Shown here one piece after another: positions 8,976-19,767 of a stretch of DNA of 36,414 bases; the stretch's first letter is position 1; the number at the start of each line of letters is the position of its first letter. The notes beneath the pieces were generated by a model. That model was not told the DNA's origin, ran no database searches, and saw only the letters and a program-made list of their open reading frames with translations. A program made the position numbers and the translations under genes. The stretch comes from Oppiella nova (taxonomy: Eukaryota; Arthropoda; Arachnida; Sarcoptiformes; Oppiidae), in NCBI GenBank assembly GCA_905397405.1, contig CAJPVJ010000145.1:1-36414 (forward strand), read 5' to 3'.

Positions 8976-11416
8976 TCATTTATTCAAAATATGTTTTATT
9001 AAGCTTACTGTTAAACAAAAGTTTAAACCGCACCCGATGAAATACTATAAATATAAAATTACACATTTTAAAACATCAAAGTTGGCCTGTTTAATTATAC
9101 CTTAAAAAATTGTAGACTTGTTATGGGAAACAGATTCAGACAATACATACCAATCACGGGATTAGTCATATGTTCAATGAATCCTAACGTCTAATGAATT
9201 TAAAAAATAACATTATTAATAAATCCTTTATTAAAATGAATTAATACTTACTCTATATTTACTAGCAATTGACTTATTATTAAACAAATTCACGTCAAAC
9301 ATACGTCTATAATAATAATGAGCTTCACTGGACAGGGAGGCACTTGTCCTTGTCATGAGATACGTGAGTATACAATCTGTTCTCTATAAGGGCAACACAA
9401 TGGTGATTTGACAATTAGTTGCCCTTATAGAAAGTTGCCCGAATAGAAAAGTGGGATGGGCTTATATTGATCAACATATAGTACGTCGAACAAAAAATGG
9501 GGCTATGTATAAGGTATTAATTATTAAATAAACATTTTCAGACGTAATTCTTTAACATTAGACGCCAATTTACTCGATATTTTATAGTCTAATAAGATAT
9601 ATAATATGATTAACCTTGTTTATAATTTATTTAATACAACTAATTACTAAGTAAATAAATTAGTATAAGATTAGATAATAATTAAAATATTGTAATTAAA
9701 TATAATTTATTATTTAAACAATTGTTGAATAGAAATAGTGGTGAATGTATTCCTCATGTTTGGCATCGATTTATTTCTTAAAAAATTAATTGACATCAAT
9801 GCATACAATACATTCATAACTACTCATTTAAATTTAGTCATTATTTAACACTAACTCAATTATATTAATAACTCTTAAACCATGATGATCTCAGTATATA
9901 TCGAATACGTTCGGCTGATCTGTTATTTTTGGTACCTTTTCACTTGTTAATAAAATAAATAAGTTATTGAAACCAAATACTTAATTATAATTTATTATGT
10001 TTAAAAAATAATCATAGAAAACTTGTTGGTAACTTATCAATAATCATGATTTAACTTTAATTCATATCTATTTAAAAAACTATTTAATATTTATATTCTA
10101 ATCTCTGAATAAAATAGAATAGAATAAATTCTGGAACATTTAATCAAAATTTATAAGCTCTTATTATTAATTAAATAAAATGATTAACAAATAAAAAATA
10201 AATTATATTTTAAAAATAAAATCATTGGATTGATATTCAGAAAAAATTTTCATAATTTTCAAAAAATCACTCATTTAACAAAAATTGTGTACAACTTTTA
10301 GTTTAGTTGCCTTAATAGAGATAAATCAAAAGATTGTGCCCTAAAACTTAGAGCCCTTATGGAATTATAGCCCTTATGAAAGTTGCCCTAATAGGGAGCC
10401 TTAAGCATTATATAGCCCATAGGAGTTGCCGGTGTTTTCAAATTGTGTTGCCGCTAAAGAAAATAGCCCTTGTAGAAGGTGCCCTTATCGAGAACACATT
10501 TTAGTACCAAAAATACCCACATTCAAGTAGGCCAACCTGAATAGAATACCTCCCTGTCCGTAGAAAAATGTGTAATATAGTATTATGATAGTTGCCGCTG
10601 AATTGGTCTGGTTGAATATAATTAAATATTTGAAAAATCTATTGCATTCAGTGGTCATAAGTGTGAGTGTATTATGGCATTCAAACAAAACCTGTAATTC
10701 ATCGCTTGATTTCAGTTTAAATGTTTGATTCAATTGATTGAACCGTAACTTCAGGTAATATATGGTGTAAAAGAAAAATCCATACGTAAACACACTGATC
10801 TGGGTCACATGGACTGACCACAGTGTCAATATAATAAACCATATTATGAGGGGAATGGCATAGAAGTTGTACTCCTGTTCCCAATAGGCTACGACACAAC
10901 TGGAGCCGTAGACCAATGCAAACAATACGGGACAACAAATATAAATAAATCTCAATATTATTATATTAATAAATTTTGAGATATAAAACAATTTTCGGAT
11001 ATGTTTTGCAGTCATATAGTGATTGCATGAATCCGTACGCAATCGTATTAAATGAGTTACAAAATCTATACGTCCAGTCTTTTCACCGAGATACAAAATT
11101 ATAATTATAACAAGTTTGTATTTAATTTGTTGGCATACTTACCCCATATAAACAATGGTCGCAATATTGAGTTGAATATCGATAGAAATAGAAATATCAG
11201 ATTCAATAACCGCCTGTCCCCGGTCACATACAGTGGGTCCCCAATTATGGCAAAAATAAAAGGGTTTGTATTCAATACTGATGATGCAAATCGTAATGTA
11301 ATAATCCAACTAAATATACAATAAATGAAACATCGATAACGATATACGGGTTCAATATATCCAGGTATTATTCTGGACTTAATAATAAATGCTTCAAAAC
11401 CACAAAACAAATCCAT
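8976..11416 (-). pseudogene. Gustatory-receptor-like 7TM gene, disrupted copy
   Basis: This is a near-identical inverted paralogue of 33609-35025. Exon 1 is 11416-11143 (start MDLFCGFEAF). Exon 2 starts at 11086, is cut at about 10504 by a 1129-bp transposon, and resumes 9370-9252. Exon 3 is 9190-9101 and exon 4 is 9044-8976. Three defects are visible. The acceptor of intron 1 reads CG instead of AG (11088-11087). The insertion brings an early stop after NVGIFGT. A 1-bp deletion in exon 4 changes the last residues. Hydrophobic segments, a YYLKLRFNQLN intracellular-loop motif and short 3' exons fit the arthropod gustatory receptor (7tm_7) family, but this copy is very unlikely to make receptor. 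Confidence 0.7.
9373..10501. mobile_element. Tc1/mariner-type non-autonomous element inserted in the GR-like gene
   Basis: The ends are imperfect inverted repeats of about 24 bp: CAATCTGTTCTCTATAAGGG on the left, matching the right end read on the minus strand (AAATGTGTTCTCGATAAGGG). A TA dinucleotide flanks each end (9371-9372 and 10502-10503). The intact paralogue shows the site without insert (GAGTA-AA-GTACC), so the target was probably TA. No transposase frame is present in the 1129 bp. Several GCCCTTAT motifs, including an internal inverted pair near the left end, suggest subterminal binding sites. Confidence 0.8.
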
Positions 11417-12060
11417 TATAAGTTTATTGTACACTATACGATTTTATTTAACAAACGGTTATTAATAATAAGTTATTATTAATACAAATATTATATAATA
11501 TTAATATTATATTAATTTTAGTTCATTGTTACTTTTATAATAGGAAATAATTATATTTACTTAAAATTATGTACCAAAGTAAGTATAATAATGTCATACA
11601 ACTGTGCTTGTTTAGACATAATTTAGACTAAAAATATCGCAAAATTCTATTAAGACTTATAATATACAAAATGTAATAGTATATAATACACTGACCCAAC
11701 AAATAATAAAATGTCAATATTGATCGTCTATATTTTAATTTATTGCTTTTTGTGGTGATTTCTTAATGAATCGATATTTCATTCATTCAAAGCAAAAGAA
11801 ATAGTAATTTATATGAAATTAGTTTTCACATTAATTATCAATATTGTTATGAAATAGTAATAAATCATAAGTTATGATTAATAACTATATAAATACAATA
11901 CAATTAATGAAAATGCATAATAATATGATCATTTATCACTATTGTTTTCGTAAAACTTTAAATATTGATCACATCTAAGAAAAACGTTAGTTGTGAAAAA
12001 TTAGTTTTTCACAGTTCGTGTCCATAAATAATGTCCTAGAAACTTATACTTTAATTATGA
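11417..12060 (-). other. 5' flank of the GR-like pseudogene, shared with the intact copy
   Basis: AT-rich and without a gene. It matches about 33000-33608 in inverted orientation (for example the ACAAGCACAGTTGTATGAC stretch), so the duplicated block extends at least 600 bp upstream of the receptor start. No clear TATA box is chosen. Confidence 0.5.
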
Positions 12061-12099
12061 GTTTATTATTTAATTTTTTTAAAATAAATTAATTATAAA

Positions 12100-13140
12100 T
12101 TACAATAAATCTTGTAAATATTTGTGTCCACTATTAATAAGATTATCATTAGTCATAAATTTCTTTTCAATATCAACTATATGCTGACAACATTTTGACC
12201 AATAATTACCATCGATTCTATTAAATGACTCGTGAATTAAATTAAAATACTCGGTTTTAGTTTTCCTTATGTTATGAATTTCAACATAACTTTTCATCTC
12301 AGCCCAAATTAATTCTCAGATCCAGCTATTAAATAAATTAAAATTAATTAGAATTTTTAAAGTTAGAATAAAAATGACCAAGATACAGTTATATAATTAT
12401 GAAACTTACTTCGCAATGATATGGCGGCAATCTGAGGGGAATATTACCAGATTCTTTAATAATTTTATCCACTCTAAATCTTTCACCTTTAAATTTTTCT
12501 TTAAATATTGGGAATAATATTTTTCTTGAAGCATTTATATCACAATCAATATTATTTTCTATAAGATATTCTCTTATTTCATTAACTGTCCATTTATAAA
12601 ACGGTTTGTCATCATATTTAGTGTGTGTGCTGGCTAAATAATTAAAATTACAAAAATTACATTACATAAATTAAATAAATTACAATAAATTAATGTATTT
12701 ACCATTATCTAAAATTATTACAGTTGGTCTGTAAACCACTCTTCAAATATTAGACCTGTTATTTGAATTTGTTTTTTAGTAATGAATAATGAATTAGGTA
12801 TAAATCAATTAACACTGCCACAGTGTATTACACTATATCTTTCCCCGTCACCTGTAATTAAGAAATAATAAGTTAGAGTTGAGCTAGATCAATATATATT
12901 TTTTGAGAAACATGGTTTTATTGCACCAATATGTTAATATTCCCTATTTGTGCCTTATCCAAAATATAATTAAGATATCTTACCTATAGGTATCTTATAA
13001 TTTGTTGGATTTGATGTGTTATTATTTGGTGAAACTAAAACTTTGTTTTTAGTTTTATTTCTGTGTAAAAATGTTTCGGTCAAATATGTCAGTGGGTATA
13101 ATTGTAGTAATAAATAATTTTTCATTAAATATTTTTTCTC
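12100..13140 (-). pseudogene. Decayed DDE transposase (Tc1/mariner superfamily type) with introns
   Basis: Reading the minus strand, fragments line up in the order of a DDE transposase. A YLTETF piece (about 13070-13100) is where families usually have YLDETW. Next comes a piece with GERYSVIHCG and FEEWFTDQL (about 12730-12850). A LDN motif is spliced at 12703/12633 to give DNASTHTKYDDKPF. The piece ending PLRLPPYHCE has its donor at 12409. The C-terminal part is ELIWAEMKSYVEIHNIRKTK (about 12320-12250), running to a stop at 12100. Stops, a frameshift before ELIW and the D-to-T change at the first catalytic position show it is dead. It is unrelated to the element at 9373-10501 as far as can be seen. 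Confidence 0.65.
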
Positions 13141-13329
13141 TTAGCTATAATTTCATCAGAACTAATAATCCAATGTATTATCGGGTTTTTCGGTGACCAG
13201 GAGCAACTGGATTTTCATAATATTGTGCAAAATGTTATTTTTTCAAGCCAATTAACCTAGGGATACTAATCTGGTATTTGCAAAACGGCGAACATCCATT
13301 ATAAGTTTAACATATAACTACATTTATCA

Positions 13330-13936
13330 AATGATACTGATGAAAAATTATTATAAATTAATATTAGTATACATTTTTCAAATCAATTATTAAATGTTTA
13401 CAATAAGAATATAATTAGTTGTCACTTTTTGATTATTCAAATAATGAACAAGTGCTTTTATTGTTTTCAAACTGGGCACATTTATTTATTGATTTTTAAA
13501 ATTATTATACAATATCATTCAATGTCTTTTGGCGACAAATAATAAAAATTTGATTCAAAGGATTACTATTACAAACTGTATCTGAGTAAACCTAAATCAC
13601 AATAAAAGTTTATATTTTTGACATAAAAATAATTATTTTATTATACTGGGCCATTTTTATATTGATTTTGTTTTTATTTTATATTATTTGTAAACATTTT
13701 ACATTTATAATAATTTTACTGATATGATTGTGCTCTCAAAATACAAACTTTCATAAAAGTTTAAGTACTTTAAAGATAAGTAGGAAAAATCTTTAAGTTG
13801 ATTTAGGTTTATTATATTTATATATAATATTATTATGAAATTATTAAATACTTCTAACTTAAATATTATCTGTTATTAAAATATTGGACAGCGTGATAAT
13901 AGATAATTATTAATTTTAATATTAATTAATACGATG
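13330..13936. other. 3' flank of channel gene C, repeated at gene A and gene H
   Basis: AT-rich and non-coding. It matches 310-793 plus 1494-1620 (3' of A), and its gene-proximal part matches 31098-31250 (3' of H, inverted). It carries the empty target site of the hAT MITE at about 13815-13840. Confidence 0.6.
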
Positions 13937-14109
13937 TAACTTTAAAATTATAGCTATTTTTACCAAGATATTACACCATACCATATATAATTATTAAAAA
14001 TACGGTAAAATCGCAAAATGTGATAACTTTAAAATTATAGCTATTTTTACCAAGATATTACACCATACCATATATAATTATTAAAAATACGGTAAAATCG
14101 CAAAATGTG
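13937..14109. repeat. ~86-bp tandem duplication of the 3' end of gene C
   Basis: Positions 13937-14022 repeat at 14024-14109 (period 87). The unit spans the last codons and stop of gene C plus the first flanking bases, so a second copy of the terminal codons lies beyond the stop. Genes A and H have a single copy. Confidence 0.8.
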
Positions 14110-16437
14110 TTTAGAAATATAATTATACACTGACTTTAACAGAGAATATAAATATATAATTGCAGTACTAATAGACAGCATGGACAATCCAATCCACATG
14201 CAAACAGTACCGCCAATGTTATAATACAAGTCATTGAAATCCATAGCCAAGTGTTCCGTGATTTGTGGCTCAATGTAATAATTGGGTATTAAATTGACCT
14301 GGGTGTAATTCCGGGAATTAGAACTCACTTTTATATCATTTGTTGTAATCATATTATTTTGGCAAATGCTACCACTATTAAGAAAAAGATTAATACATTT
14401 TGTTTCTATTTGACTCGTAATAGTGGTGTTCACAGAATCCGCATAATTATCACAGAATCTAAACCCAGAATATTCTAGATGTTTTTCAATACTAATCTCA
14501 TATATAATACCTATAAGTGGTAGACAATGGAAAGTGCTATTCAACTCATACACTACGCAATCGCGAATGTTTGTTTGTAAATTAAATTCATTCATATAAA
14601 ACAAGTGCTCATCATATGATTGATCACTTTCTCGGCACCGAAACGTAGGTCTCTTTAACTGTCGAAACGATTGCGTCGTAAACATGATATTTGTTTCGGT
14701 ATTCAAGTCAATTATAACCGGATCATTAAATCGAGTCGCCGGTAAATGAATCGTCGATATGTACAGACCATGGCTACTATAGTTGAACACAATTCGCTGC
14801 AATCTGTGCTCATTTAATACAGATTTAAATGACGATAAATATTCAAGAGTTATGTTTGAAAAAAACCGTTGCTTCAATAGTGCTTGTTCACGGGTGAGAA
14901 TTATATTCTCGTGCGAGGGGCATGGTAATCTTAAACCACTCGCAAACAGAAAATAGCAATTAATGGCTTTATAGCCGTATATTACGCTACGATATAACCG
15001 CATGTCATTTGCGGACAATACATAAGAATTTAATATTGAATAAAATTTTTGCAAATATAATTTTCTAGTTAAGTTATCTGGAATTTGTAGTATACGCTTA
15101 TATGTTGTATAATAATTGGGATAATATTTAGATAATGGTGTAACACCTTGCACCGATGGACAATTACTAAATAAAACTTGTGGTATTTGCACTCTAGAAA
15201 TTATAGTGAGCGAAAATTTGATATTATTTCTATTATAATCTTGATAAATATCTCTAATTTGATAACCCATGAATAGACAACAGATAATTAGCCATACTCC
15301 TTTAATATATTTTTTTAAACCTTTAAATTTTCGCAAATTAGTAATAATTTTCCATCTCTTAATCCATTTTAATTTCAAATCAATTGCTCGTATTTTACCC
15401 ATAGTTGTGATGACAATCGTATAGACACTGAATCCCATCCACATTCCCATTAATCCACCGATTGTTGACAAATACAATATTAAATCCATTTTTGGACCAT
15501 AATTCCACACCATGCTCACTTTGCTCTTATATAAATATATAATGAATATATATTTCTTAAGACTACCAACTAAATCTTTTTCCTTAATCTTAATATCAAT
15601 TAAATAATGGTTGCAGTCTATTTTACACCATTTATGTAACTTGTAAAAGTCCGGGTATACATAACAGCCATGATTACTGGTATTCATATAATCAACGAAT
15701 CCATGTATGCCATCAAATGTATGTGAACTCCAGTAGTGATTGTGTCCACACTTTTTGCGTTCAATTTGTTTCATCACTTCTAACATACAGTCGGTTCTGG
15801 ACTTATAGCCACCCCTTCCCGGCATACGATTGCTCTCATAGTCGTAACAGTCTGTCCGATAGGGTCGCGGCAATAGTCGCTGTAATCTTACATAAATATT
15901 CATTATATGAATCTTGAAATAGTTAAATATCTTTTCCAATTTCATAAAATGCGCCGGATTATAGATTGGACTCAATGATACAAACGCCTTATCGATATCT
16001 TTGAGTGCAATCTCTGGATAATAACCCAGGAAAAGTTTGCTGTTAGGACTCGTGATATAAGTATTTAAAAATGTCAAACAAATTCTAGCGTCAGGTTTAT
16101 AATAGTAAGTAATCGGAGATAACTTATTACACGAGATGCCTTTATAATTACACATCACCTTGTTCGTAATAAAATCATATAATGTTATATTCGCGCGAAC
16201 AGAATATTCTGTATGAAAGCAAACAGTGATCGACGCGTTTAGAGTGTAATCACCGGAATTGCGGTCAAACTTGAAGTCAGTGTTCACGTCGTACTCCAAG
16301 TAAATCACTGTTTGGTCGTATATTTGGTACATAAACCCTGATATGATTATCACGTGCACCACTCGACTTAATTTTAAATACTTTTTTAATACATTGAGAG
16401 TATATTTTACCATATATAGTGTCCATATAAATAACAT
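14047..16437 (-). CDS. Channel gene C: intact fused double DEG/ENaC-like protein (796 aa)
   Basis: One open frame with the same two-unit plan as gene B. TM1 lies near VVHVIIISGFMYQIY, the Cys-rich block contains GRGGYKSRTDCM, and the first pore segment is GGLMGMWMGFS. A linker of ~35 residues with GVWLIICCLFMGYQI forms the third membrane segment, and the second pore segment is NIGGTVCMWIGLSML. It is most similar to A and H (shared KYTLNVLKKYLKL start and PNS/PNV ectodomain region), so A, C and H form one subgroup and B, D, E and F another. It lies downstream of D on the same strand, as A does of B and H of F. The tail IWYGVISW ends within a duplicated 86-bp stretch. Expected at the plasma membrane as a cation-channel subunit; gating signal unknown. 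Confidence 0.8.
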   Translation of the reverse strand: MLFIWTLYMVKYTLNVLKKYLKLSRVVHVIIISGFMYQIYDQTVIYLEYDVNTDFKFDRNSGDYTLNASITVCFHTEYSVRANITLYDFITNKVMCNYKGISCNKLSPITYYYKPDARICLTFLNTYITSPNSKLFLGYYPEIALKDIDKAFVSLSPIYNPAHFMKLEKIFNYFKIHIMNIYVRLQRLLPRPYRTDCYDYESNRMPGRGGYKSRTDCMLEVMKQIERKKCGHNHYWSSHTFDGIHGFVDYMNTSNHGCYVYPDFYKLHKWCKIDCNHYLIDIKIKEKDLVGSLKKYIFIIYLYKSKVSMVWNYGPKMDLILYLSTIGGLMGMWMGFSVYTIVITTMGKIRAIDLKLKWIKRWKIITNLRKFKGLKKYIKGVWLIICCLFMGYQIRDIYQDYNRNNIKFSLTIISRVQIPQVLFSNCPSVQGVTPLSKYYPNYYTTYKRILQIPDNLTRKLYLQKFYSILNSYVLSANDMRLYRSVIYGYKAINCYFLFASGLRLPCPSHENIILTREQALLKQRFFSNITLEYLSSFKSVLNEHRLQRIVFNYSSHGLYISTIHLPATRFNDPVIIDLNTETNIMFTTQSFRQLKRPTFRCRESDQSYDEHLFYMNEFNLQTNIRDCVVYELNSTFHCLPLIGIIYEISIEKHLEYSGFRFCDNYADSVNTTITSQIETKCINLFLNSGSICQNNMITTNDIKVSSNSRNYTQVNLIPNYYIEPQITEHLAMDFNDLYYNIGGTVCMWIGLSMLSISTAIIYLYSLLKSVYNYISKHILRFYRIFNNYIWYGVISW

Positions 16438-16671
16438 ATTTAGTAATTTATAAATGTTTGAAATTATCCAATATTTATGCTGCCAAAATTTAATGCCCGA
16501 TCATAATTAACTTATAATGTAACACACAAATTTCTACCTATCCCACTGCATATTATGATAAGTTAGCAGAGTTTATATAGTACTGCATATTGGGACGAAC
16601 ACTGCAGATATCTAGTTAGCAAATAGGTATTTTGCATTTGTATATCACAAAATGTTCCTTGCTCTTATTGG
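16438..16671 (-). promoter_or_regulatory. Promoter of channel gene C
   Basis: ATTGG at 16667-16671 and a TATATAAA box at 16572-16579 (minus strand) are 92 bp apart. The ATG at 16437 lies about 135 bp past the TATA. The conserved region extends upstream to about 17080. Confidence 0.65.
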
Positions 16672-17084
16672 ATAACTACATAATCAATTGAGGTGTTGTT
16701 TACTAATCAATAATTCTGGGCTAATACAGGTGTGTCATCGTGAAATAATATACGTTTGTTTATTTTCAAACAAACAATTTATTTTATAATTAGCAAAACA
16801 TGCAAAATTTTAATATCGCAGTACTATTATCATAATAAAACTATATATGGGTGTAATTTAGTTGTTCAAAATAAGTACTAATGTTATATTAAAATTAATA
16901 AATACTAATTTCAATTGCAATCACTAATACAGTATGACTGAATGTAAATAGTAATATAAAACAACCCAACCTAGGTTTATTTATTAAATATAATTATATT
17001 ATTTGTATTAATATAAAATACTTGTTATTGAATTTATTATTAATTCATATGCTAAAAATATTTTCATCAAAATAAGATGTAGTA

Positions 17085-17294
17085 TTACAACATAATAGCA
17101 CGCGTTTGTTGTTCACCGGTATAGTGCACTCGTAGAAGGTTTGGCTTCCGGTTAATACTTGTTCTATAGGTCGTGACTTTGGGGTCCGACACCAGTCCTA
17201 TCCCTGTGTACGTTAGAACAAAGGCAAACGTATTATGCGTTAAACCAACAAAAATTACGTAAATTAAAGAGTAGACAAGAATTTGTGAACACAT
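17085..17294 (-). CDS. Mini-ORF 2, uncharacterised 69-residue frame (copy C/D)
   Basis: The frame starts ATG TGT TCA at 17294. The first ~25 residues (MCSQILVYSLIYVIFVGLTH) are hydrophobic and could act as a signal peptide or membrane anchor, followed by a polar part with GIGLVSDPKVTTYRT. An equally long frame is at 27730-27939, while the copies at 4868-5066 and about 22967-23176 are frameshifted. Only two of four copies being open argues against strong constraint. It may be a remnant of the repeat unit rather than a gene. Confidence 0.3.
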   Translation of the reverse strand: MCSQILVYSLIYVIFVGLTHNTFAFVLTYTGIGLVSDPKVTTYRTSINRKPNLLRVHYTGEQQTRAIML

Positions 17295-17460
17295 TTAGTG
17301 ATGATGTCTACGAGTAAGCGACGAATGTATGAGTAGTGGAGTCATAGTGTCTGCGATAGACCCAACTGTTCACTCTATTAACCCTTTGATTTCCGGTCAG
17401 ACACTATGACTCCACTACTAATACATTCGTTACTCACTCATAGACATTCACCACTAAATG
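17292..17460. mobile_element. Foldback element 2 (copy between genes C and D)
   Basis: Arms of about 60 bp run from CATTTAGTGATGATGTC to its inverted counterpart ending CACTAAATG, including AGTGGAGTCATAGTGTC and its reverse complement. The element separates mini-ORF 2 from mini-ORF 1. Confidence 0.7.
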
Positions 17461-17617
17461 TAGACATACGCAAGGGTTCAATATATCGCAGTAATTGTGA
17501 TGAGACTATGGGCTGCATAGACGTAAACAAATTGCAGAAATCAATGAACACGTGATTCAGGAATTGATCATCGTCCTTTAACACAACTGTATTGTTTAAT
17601 TTGAACTTAGGAATCAT
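17438..17617 (-). CDS. Mini-ORF 1 (copy C/D)
   Basis: ATG at 17617. The same MIPKFKLNN...LLRYIEPL core as the other copies, with a tail MSTFSGECL encoded inside foldback element 2. Function unknown; see the A/B copy for the shared description. Confidence 0.35.
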   Translation of the reverse strand: MIPKFKLNNTVVLKDDDQFLNHVFIDFCNLFTSMQPIVSSQLLRYIEPLRMSTFSGECL

Positions 17618-17619
17618 AT

Positions 17620-17782
17620 ATGAGCCAGTCAAAGCCAGACAGTGTCAAGTCCAAATGCTAATACATTACAATGAACTATAGGTATTAATGTTTAATATAA
17701 AATCTATCATAAAAGTTTGGTTACAGTTCATTGCTATGTATTGGCATTTGGACTTGACACTGTCTGGCTTTGACTGGCTCAT
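17620..17782. mobile_element. Foldback element 1 (copy between genes C and D)
   Basis: A 163-bp near-palindrome from ATGAGCCAGTCAAAGCCAGA to its reverse complement, with an AT-rich loop. It lies about 95 bp beyond the stop of gene D. Confidence 0.75.
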
Positions 17783-17876
17783 ATTTTATTACTAATAGAT
17801 AGCATAAACAATCCTGACACATATCAACTTTAACATTAATGAATATAATTTATTTTATAATTATTGATACATTTAT

Positions 17877-19372
17877 CTAGACATACCATATATAATTATT
17901 TAAAATACGGTATAATCGCAAAATGTTTTTAGAAATATAATTATACACTAACTTTAACAGAGAGAATAAATAAATAATTGCAGTACTAATAGACAGCATG
18001 GACAATCCAATCCACATGCAAACAGTACCGCCAATGTTATAATACAAGTCATTGAAATCCATAGCCAAATGTTCAGTGATTTGTGTCTCAGTGTAATAAT
18101 TGGGTATTAAATTGATCTGGGTGTAATTCCGGATTTTAGAACTCACTTTTATAACATTAGTAGTGATCATGTTATTGTGGCAAACATTATTACTATTAAT
18201 ATTATTAAGATAAAGCTTACGGCATATTGCATATATTTTACTCACAATAGTTGTATTCACAGAATCGGTATAATTATCACAGAACCTAAGCCCAGAATAT
18301 TCTAAATTCCTTTCAATACTCACAACATATGGAATGCCCATTAGTGGCAGACAATGGAAAGTACGATTCAGCTCATACACCACGCAATCGAGCAAGGTTG
18401 TTTTTAAATTCCATTTATTCAAATAAAACAAGTGCTCATCAAATGATTGCCCATTTTCTCGGCATCGAAACGTATGTCTATTTAACTGTCGAAATGATTG
18501 GGACATAAACATGATATTTGTTTTAACATTCGTGTCAATCAAGATCTGACGAGTAACCTCAGTCGTCAATAATAAAACGGTCATTGTGTCCAAACCATGA
18601 CTACTATAGTTGAACACAATCCGCTGTAATCTGTGCTCATTTAATAACGATTTAAATGACGATAAATACTCAGGAGTTATGTTCTCAAAAAAGCATTGTT
18701 CCAGTTTTGAACCTAATTGAATACTCCCATGATTTGCGATTAAATTGTCGTGTGGAGGGCATGGTAATTTTAAACCAGATGCAAATTGAAATTGGCAAAC
18801 AATGTTTTTGTAGTCGTATATTAGGCTACGATATAACCGCAAGTCATTTGCGGACAATATTTTATAATTTAAATTAAAATAAAATCTTTTCGTATAAGCT
18901 TCTTTCGCTCTGAAATCTGAAATTTTTTCAAGTTGTTTATATTGTTCATAAAAATCTGGATAATTTTTGGCTAATAGTGTAATATTTCGTCCCGATGGAT
19001 TAATACTAAAATGAACTTGGGGTATTTTTATTTTAAAATTAATATTGAGTGAAAATTTTGTATTATTTGTATTATAATCTTGATAAATATCTGCAATTTG
19101 ATAACACATGAATAAGCAACAAATAATTATCCATATATTTTTATTATACTTTTTAAAGTTTAAAATTTTTTGTAAGTTATTTTTCCATTTCTTAATCCAT
19201 TTTAATGTCAAAATAATAGCTGTAATTTTATTTATAGTTGTCGTGAAAATTGTATAAACACTGAATCCCATCCACATTCCCATGAGTCCACCCATTGTTG
19301 ATAAATACTGAATTAAATTCATTTTCGGGCTATAATTCCAAACCATGCTCACTTTGGTTTTATATAAATATG
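17877..19372 (-). pseudogene. Channel gene D: 5'-truncated copy
   Basis: Family homology begins at about 19372 with YLYKTKVSMVWNYSPK, just before the first pore segment (GGLMGMWMGFS), so TM1 and the whole first ectodomain (~300 residues) are absent. The frame then runs through the complete second unit to NIGGTVCMWIGLSML. It ends IWYV because an ~8-bp deletion near the end replaces the usual GVISW tail. An in-frame ATG exists at 19415, but the 14 residues it adds are unrelated to the family. There is no promoter: upstream is the promoter flank of gene E, pointing away. It is nearly identical to the matching part of E, so the duplication is recent. Confidence 0.75.
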
Positions 19373-19420
19373 AAACCCCCAAGTGCGAACGTAATATGTG
19401 AACAATGCCTAACATGTTTT
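19373..19420. other. Head-to-head breakpoint between the two arms
   Basis: About 48 bp with no match in the other copies lie between the truncated 5' part of D (minus) and the distal promoter flank of E (plus; homology to 28005 onwards starts near 19421). It marks the centre of the mirror-like arrangement and is either a rearrangement junction with filler DNA or an assembly join. Confidence 0.6.
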
Positions 19421-19767
19421 CTTATAGTAATACAAATAATATAATTTTATTCAATAAATAAACAAAGGTTTGGTTGTTTTATATTACTATTTACATTAAG
19501 TATTAGTGATTGCAATTGAAATTAGTATTATATTTATTAATTTTGATATAACAAGTATTTATTTTTTACAACTAAAATACAAACAATAATATAGTTTTAT
19601 TATGATTACAATATTGGGATATTAAAAATCTTGCATGTTTTACTAATTATAAAATAAATTATTTGTTTGAAAATAAACAAAAAAATTATATTATTTCACG
19701 ATAATACACTTGTGTTCCCCCAGAATTATTGATTAGTAAACAACCCATCAATTGATTATGTAGTTAT

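Noticed and set aside
11052-11324. 90-codon plus-strand frame opposite exon 1 of the receptor pseudogene (and 33701-33913 opposite the intact gene)
   Set aside because: It is the antisense shadow of a spliced exon whose sense frame has the family features and splice sites.
19373-19415. ATG at 19415 as a genuine start of gene D
   Set aside because: The added residues come from junction filler, the product would lack TM1 and the first ectodomain, and there is no promoter.
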